A stretch of DNA of 7,146 bases, taken from the NCBI GenBank assembly GCA_944393455.1, contig CALYAH010000107.1:1-7146 (forward strand), given 5' to 3'. Numbering within the stretch: the first letter of the stretch is position 1; every line of letters starts with the position of its first letter. Source of the stretch: an uncultured Clostridia bacterium. GTDB taxonomy: Bacteria > Bacillota > Clostridia > TANB77 > CAG-508. The notes below the pieces were generated by a model. The model had not been told where the DNA came from. It was given only the letters and a program-made list of their open reading frames with translations, and did not search any database. Shown piece by piece: positions 6,050 to 7,146 of the stretch. Made by a program: the position numbers and the translations under genes.

Positions 6050-6778
6050 CTAAAATAAATCCTCTAATTTATATTCCTTTTCTAATTTTTCGTTAAAATA
6101 TAACCTTGTTACTAATTTAAATTCTTCTAATGATTCTTCTTTAATATTAAAAGAATAAATTTTTTTAGGAGGTGCTGTAACTGTAAATTTTATAGCATTA
6201 AGTGTACTTTGACTTATAGTAATACAAGATGTATCTTGTTTACTACAAGCTTGACATTTAAATCCATTGTCTTTTAAGCTAAAGTATTGTAAATTTTCTT
6301 CTTCTTTGCAATTCACACATTCTTTTACATTTGGTGCAAATCCTAACAAACATAATAATCGTAATTTGAATATGCCTAATACTAAGTCCAAATTTTTATC
6401 TGTTTCTGATATAGTATATAATGTATTTAATAATAGTTGTAATATCTGATAGCAATTTTGGTTTTCATGCGTTACATCTTGTACTATCTTATTAATATGT
6501 ACAGCATATTTTAGCTTGTCCAAATCAACTCTTAAATTGTAAAATATTTCGATTGGCTCAACTGAATTTATATGATAGGTATTTGTTCCTTTATACATTA
6601 AATATTCGCCAAAACAAAACATTTGCGTGCCTGCTAAAAGAGCACTTTTAGGTCTTCTCGCTCCTTTAGCAACACAAGAGATTTTGCCAACACCTGGTGT
6701 TAACATTGTAAGCATTTTGTCAAAATCTCCTAAATTGTGTTCAGATAATATAATTCCATTTACTTTTACGTTTGCCAT
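6050..6778 (-). CDS. recO: DNA repair protein RecO
   Basis: RecO (242 aa, normal length) works in the RecFOR pathway. It binds single-stranded DNA, anneals strands and helps load RecA onto SSB-coated gaps, acting at the nucleoid. The N-terminal OB-fold (about residues 1-80) shows the family pattern GDFDKMLTMLTPGVGKISCV followed by AKGARRPKS (residues 17-45). The helical C-terminal domain contains LLGFAPNVKEC and a zinc-ribbon with two CxxC pairs (C154/C157 and C175/C178). All four zinc ligands are present, so the protein looks intact. The ATG at 6778 begins 6 bases after the yqzL stop and gives the expected family N-terminus. It ends at TAG, and the -35 box of the hpf promoter begins only 7 bases beyond. 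No terminator separates it from hpf, so some hpf transcript may also come from upstream. Confidence 0.95.
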   Translation of the reverse strand: MANVKVNGIILSEHNLGDFDKMLTMLTPGVGKISCVAKGARRPKSALLAGTQMFCFGEYLMYKGTNTYHINSVEPIEIFYNLRVDLDKLKYAVHINKIVQDVTHENQNCYQILQLLLNTLYTISETDKNLDLVLGIFKLRLLCLLGFAPNVKECVNCKEEENLQYFSLKDNGFKCQACSKQDTSCITISQSTLNAIKFTVTAPPKKIYSFNIKEESLEEFKLVTRLYFNEKLEKEYKLEDLF

Positions 6779-6784
6779 TTTGTT

Positions 6785-6970
6785 CTAATCCACCCTTTGA
6801 TTGTTACCTTCCAAATTATTTTCTAAATTAATATTCATTTTTGTTTGTATTTCTTCTATTTCTTTTGAATCATTTATTTGTCTTTCTATATTTTCAATTT
6901 GTTTTAGCTCTAAAAACGCATTAATATCACCTGTATTTTTAAAGGTATCCCATGCTATTTTCTTTATCAT
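6785..6970 (-). CDS. yqzL: YqzL-like small protein
   Basis: This is a 61-residue protein of the YqzL family, a small protein of unknown function encoded between era and recO in many Bacillota. The N-terminus MIKKIAWDTFKNTGDINAFL matches the family pattern of an aromatic WxxF followed by TGxIxxYL (W7, F10, T13, G14). Family members are usually about 45-50 residues, so this one carries an extra polar tail rich in Glu, Asn and Gln (about residues 27-61). There is no signal peptide or membrane segment, so it is probably cytoplasmic. A longer reading from GTG at 6979 is unlikely, because that GTG lies inside AGGAAGTG (6977-6984), a good SD spaced 6 bases from the ATG at 6970. The stop lies 6 bases before recO and the last codons contain the recO SD, so the two are probably translationally coupled. 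The family call rests on the N-terminal motif and on synteny. Confidence 0.75.
   Translation of the reverse strand: MIKKIAWDTFKNTGDINAFLELKQIENIERQINDSKEIEEIQTKMNINLENNLEGNNQRVD
6790..6798 (-). promoter_or_regulatory. recO ribosome binding site inside the yqzL 3' end
   Basis: The minus strand reads AAAGGGTGG across the last yqzL codons, 11 bases before the recO ATG at 6778. It is an imperfect SD with a long spacer. That suggests ribosomes terminating on yqzL help initiate recO. Confidence 0.5.
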
Positions 6971-6996
6971 ATGCTTCACTTCCTTTTATTCATCAC

Positions 6997-7025
6997 ATGT
7001 TTTTTGGGACGGAGTTAAAAAACAT
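6997..7025. repeat. 9-bp A/T-rich inverted repeat in the era-yqzL gap
   Basis: ATGTTTTTT (6997-7005) is perfectly complementary to AAAAAACAT (7017-7025), with an 11-base GC-richer loop, GGGACGGAGTT on the plus strand. It occupies the untranslated leader between era and yqzL. On the minus strand the 3' arm is not followed by a U-tract, so it is not a normal terminator for the genes here. It could be an mRNA leader hairpin or a copy of a dispersed intergenic element. I cannot tell which from one copy. Confidence 0.4.
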
Positions 7026-7084
7026 CTCAAAAAACTTTTTTATTATCTTTTGCTTTTTTACTAATTTTTATACCCTTTAAATCT

Positions 7085-7146
7085 TTATTTTAATTTAAAT
7101 TTATTCACTATTGTATCATTTTCTTGCCAATCTTCTTTTACTTTTA
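7085..7146 (-). CDS. era: GTPase Era, C-terminal end (partial, runs off right edge)
   Basis: Only the last 19 codons and the TAA stop lie in the window; the rest is beyond the right edge. The readable C-terminus is KVKEDWQENDTIVNKFKLK. The family is known to end in a beta-strand reading roughly LWVKVKxxW followed by a short variable tail, for example VKVKSGW in E. coli, and the KVKEDW here fits that. Era is an essential GTPase with a C-terminal KH domain that binds the 3' end of 16S rRNA during 30S assembly. The assignment is supported by context: era lies directly upstream of yqzL and recO in many Bacillota. The fragment is too short to be certain by itself, so the call rests on the motif plus gene order. 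No terminator follows the stop, so the transcript may continue into yqzL. Confidence 0.8.
   Translation of the reverse strand, partial: KVKEDWQENDTIVNKFKLK

Noticed and set aside
6971..6979. GTG at 6979 as start of yqzL
   Set aside because: The GTG is part of the SD-like AGGAAGTG. The ATG at 6970 gives the family-typical N-terminus.

Overview
The window is a very AT-rich stretch of bacterial chromosome. Every credible gene is on the minus strand, so transcription runs from high to low coordinates. The era end - yqzL - recO order at the right is characteristic of Bacillota. The low GC, the long-form ribosome hibernation factor and the purine-rich Shine-Dalgarno (SD) sites suggest a member of Clostridia, perhaps an uncultured gut lineage. 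No species can be named from the sequence alone.

Right part (about 5430-7146), housekeeping: the last 19 codons of the GTPase gene era enter from the right edge. An untranslated stretch of about 115 bases with an A/T-stemmed inverted repeat follows, then yqzL (61 aa) and recO (242 aa, DNA repair), which are tightly coupled. Next comes hpf (175 aa, long hibernation-promoting factor). It has its own near-consensus sigma-A type promoter just after the recO stop and a clear intrinsic terminator just after its own stop.

Left part (about 117-5380), envelope cassette: four closely spaced genes for membrane proteins follow. They are a GtrII-like polytopic glycosyltransferase (483 aa), a single-pass anchored protein with an internal domain duplication (374 aa), a two-pass anchored protein with a related domain plus a small beta-barrel-like domain (507 aa), and a polytopic protein whose C-terminal half resembles DUF6688 (366 aa). 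Gaps are 33, 13 and 14 bases, which suggests one operon. Its only visible upstream signal is the hpf terminator, whose U-tract abuts the SD of the first gene, so the cassette may depend on terminator read-through or an undetected promoter.

Far left (1-116): a strong promoter (TTGACA-17-TAAAAT) points off the left edge towards an unseen gene. A perfect match to the Spo0A box (TTTGTCGAA) lies just downstream of its predicted start site.

The most interesting material is the envelope cassette. Two neighbouring proteins carry three copies between them of what looks like one domain, beside a glycosyltransferase, which suggests an uncharacterised surface glycosylation or envelope-assembly module. 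Several upstream-most start codons were rejected in favour of downstream ATGs with proper SD sites.
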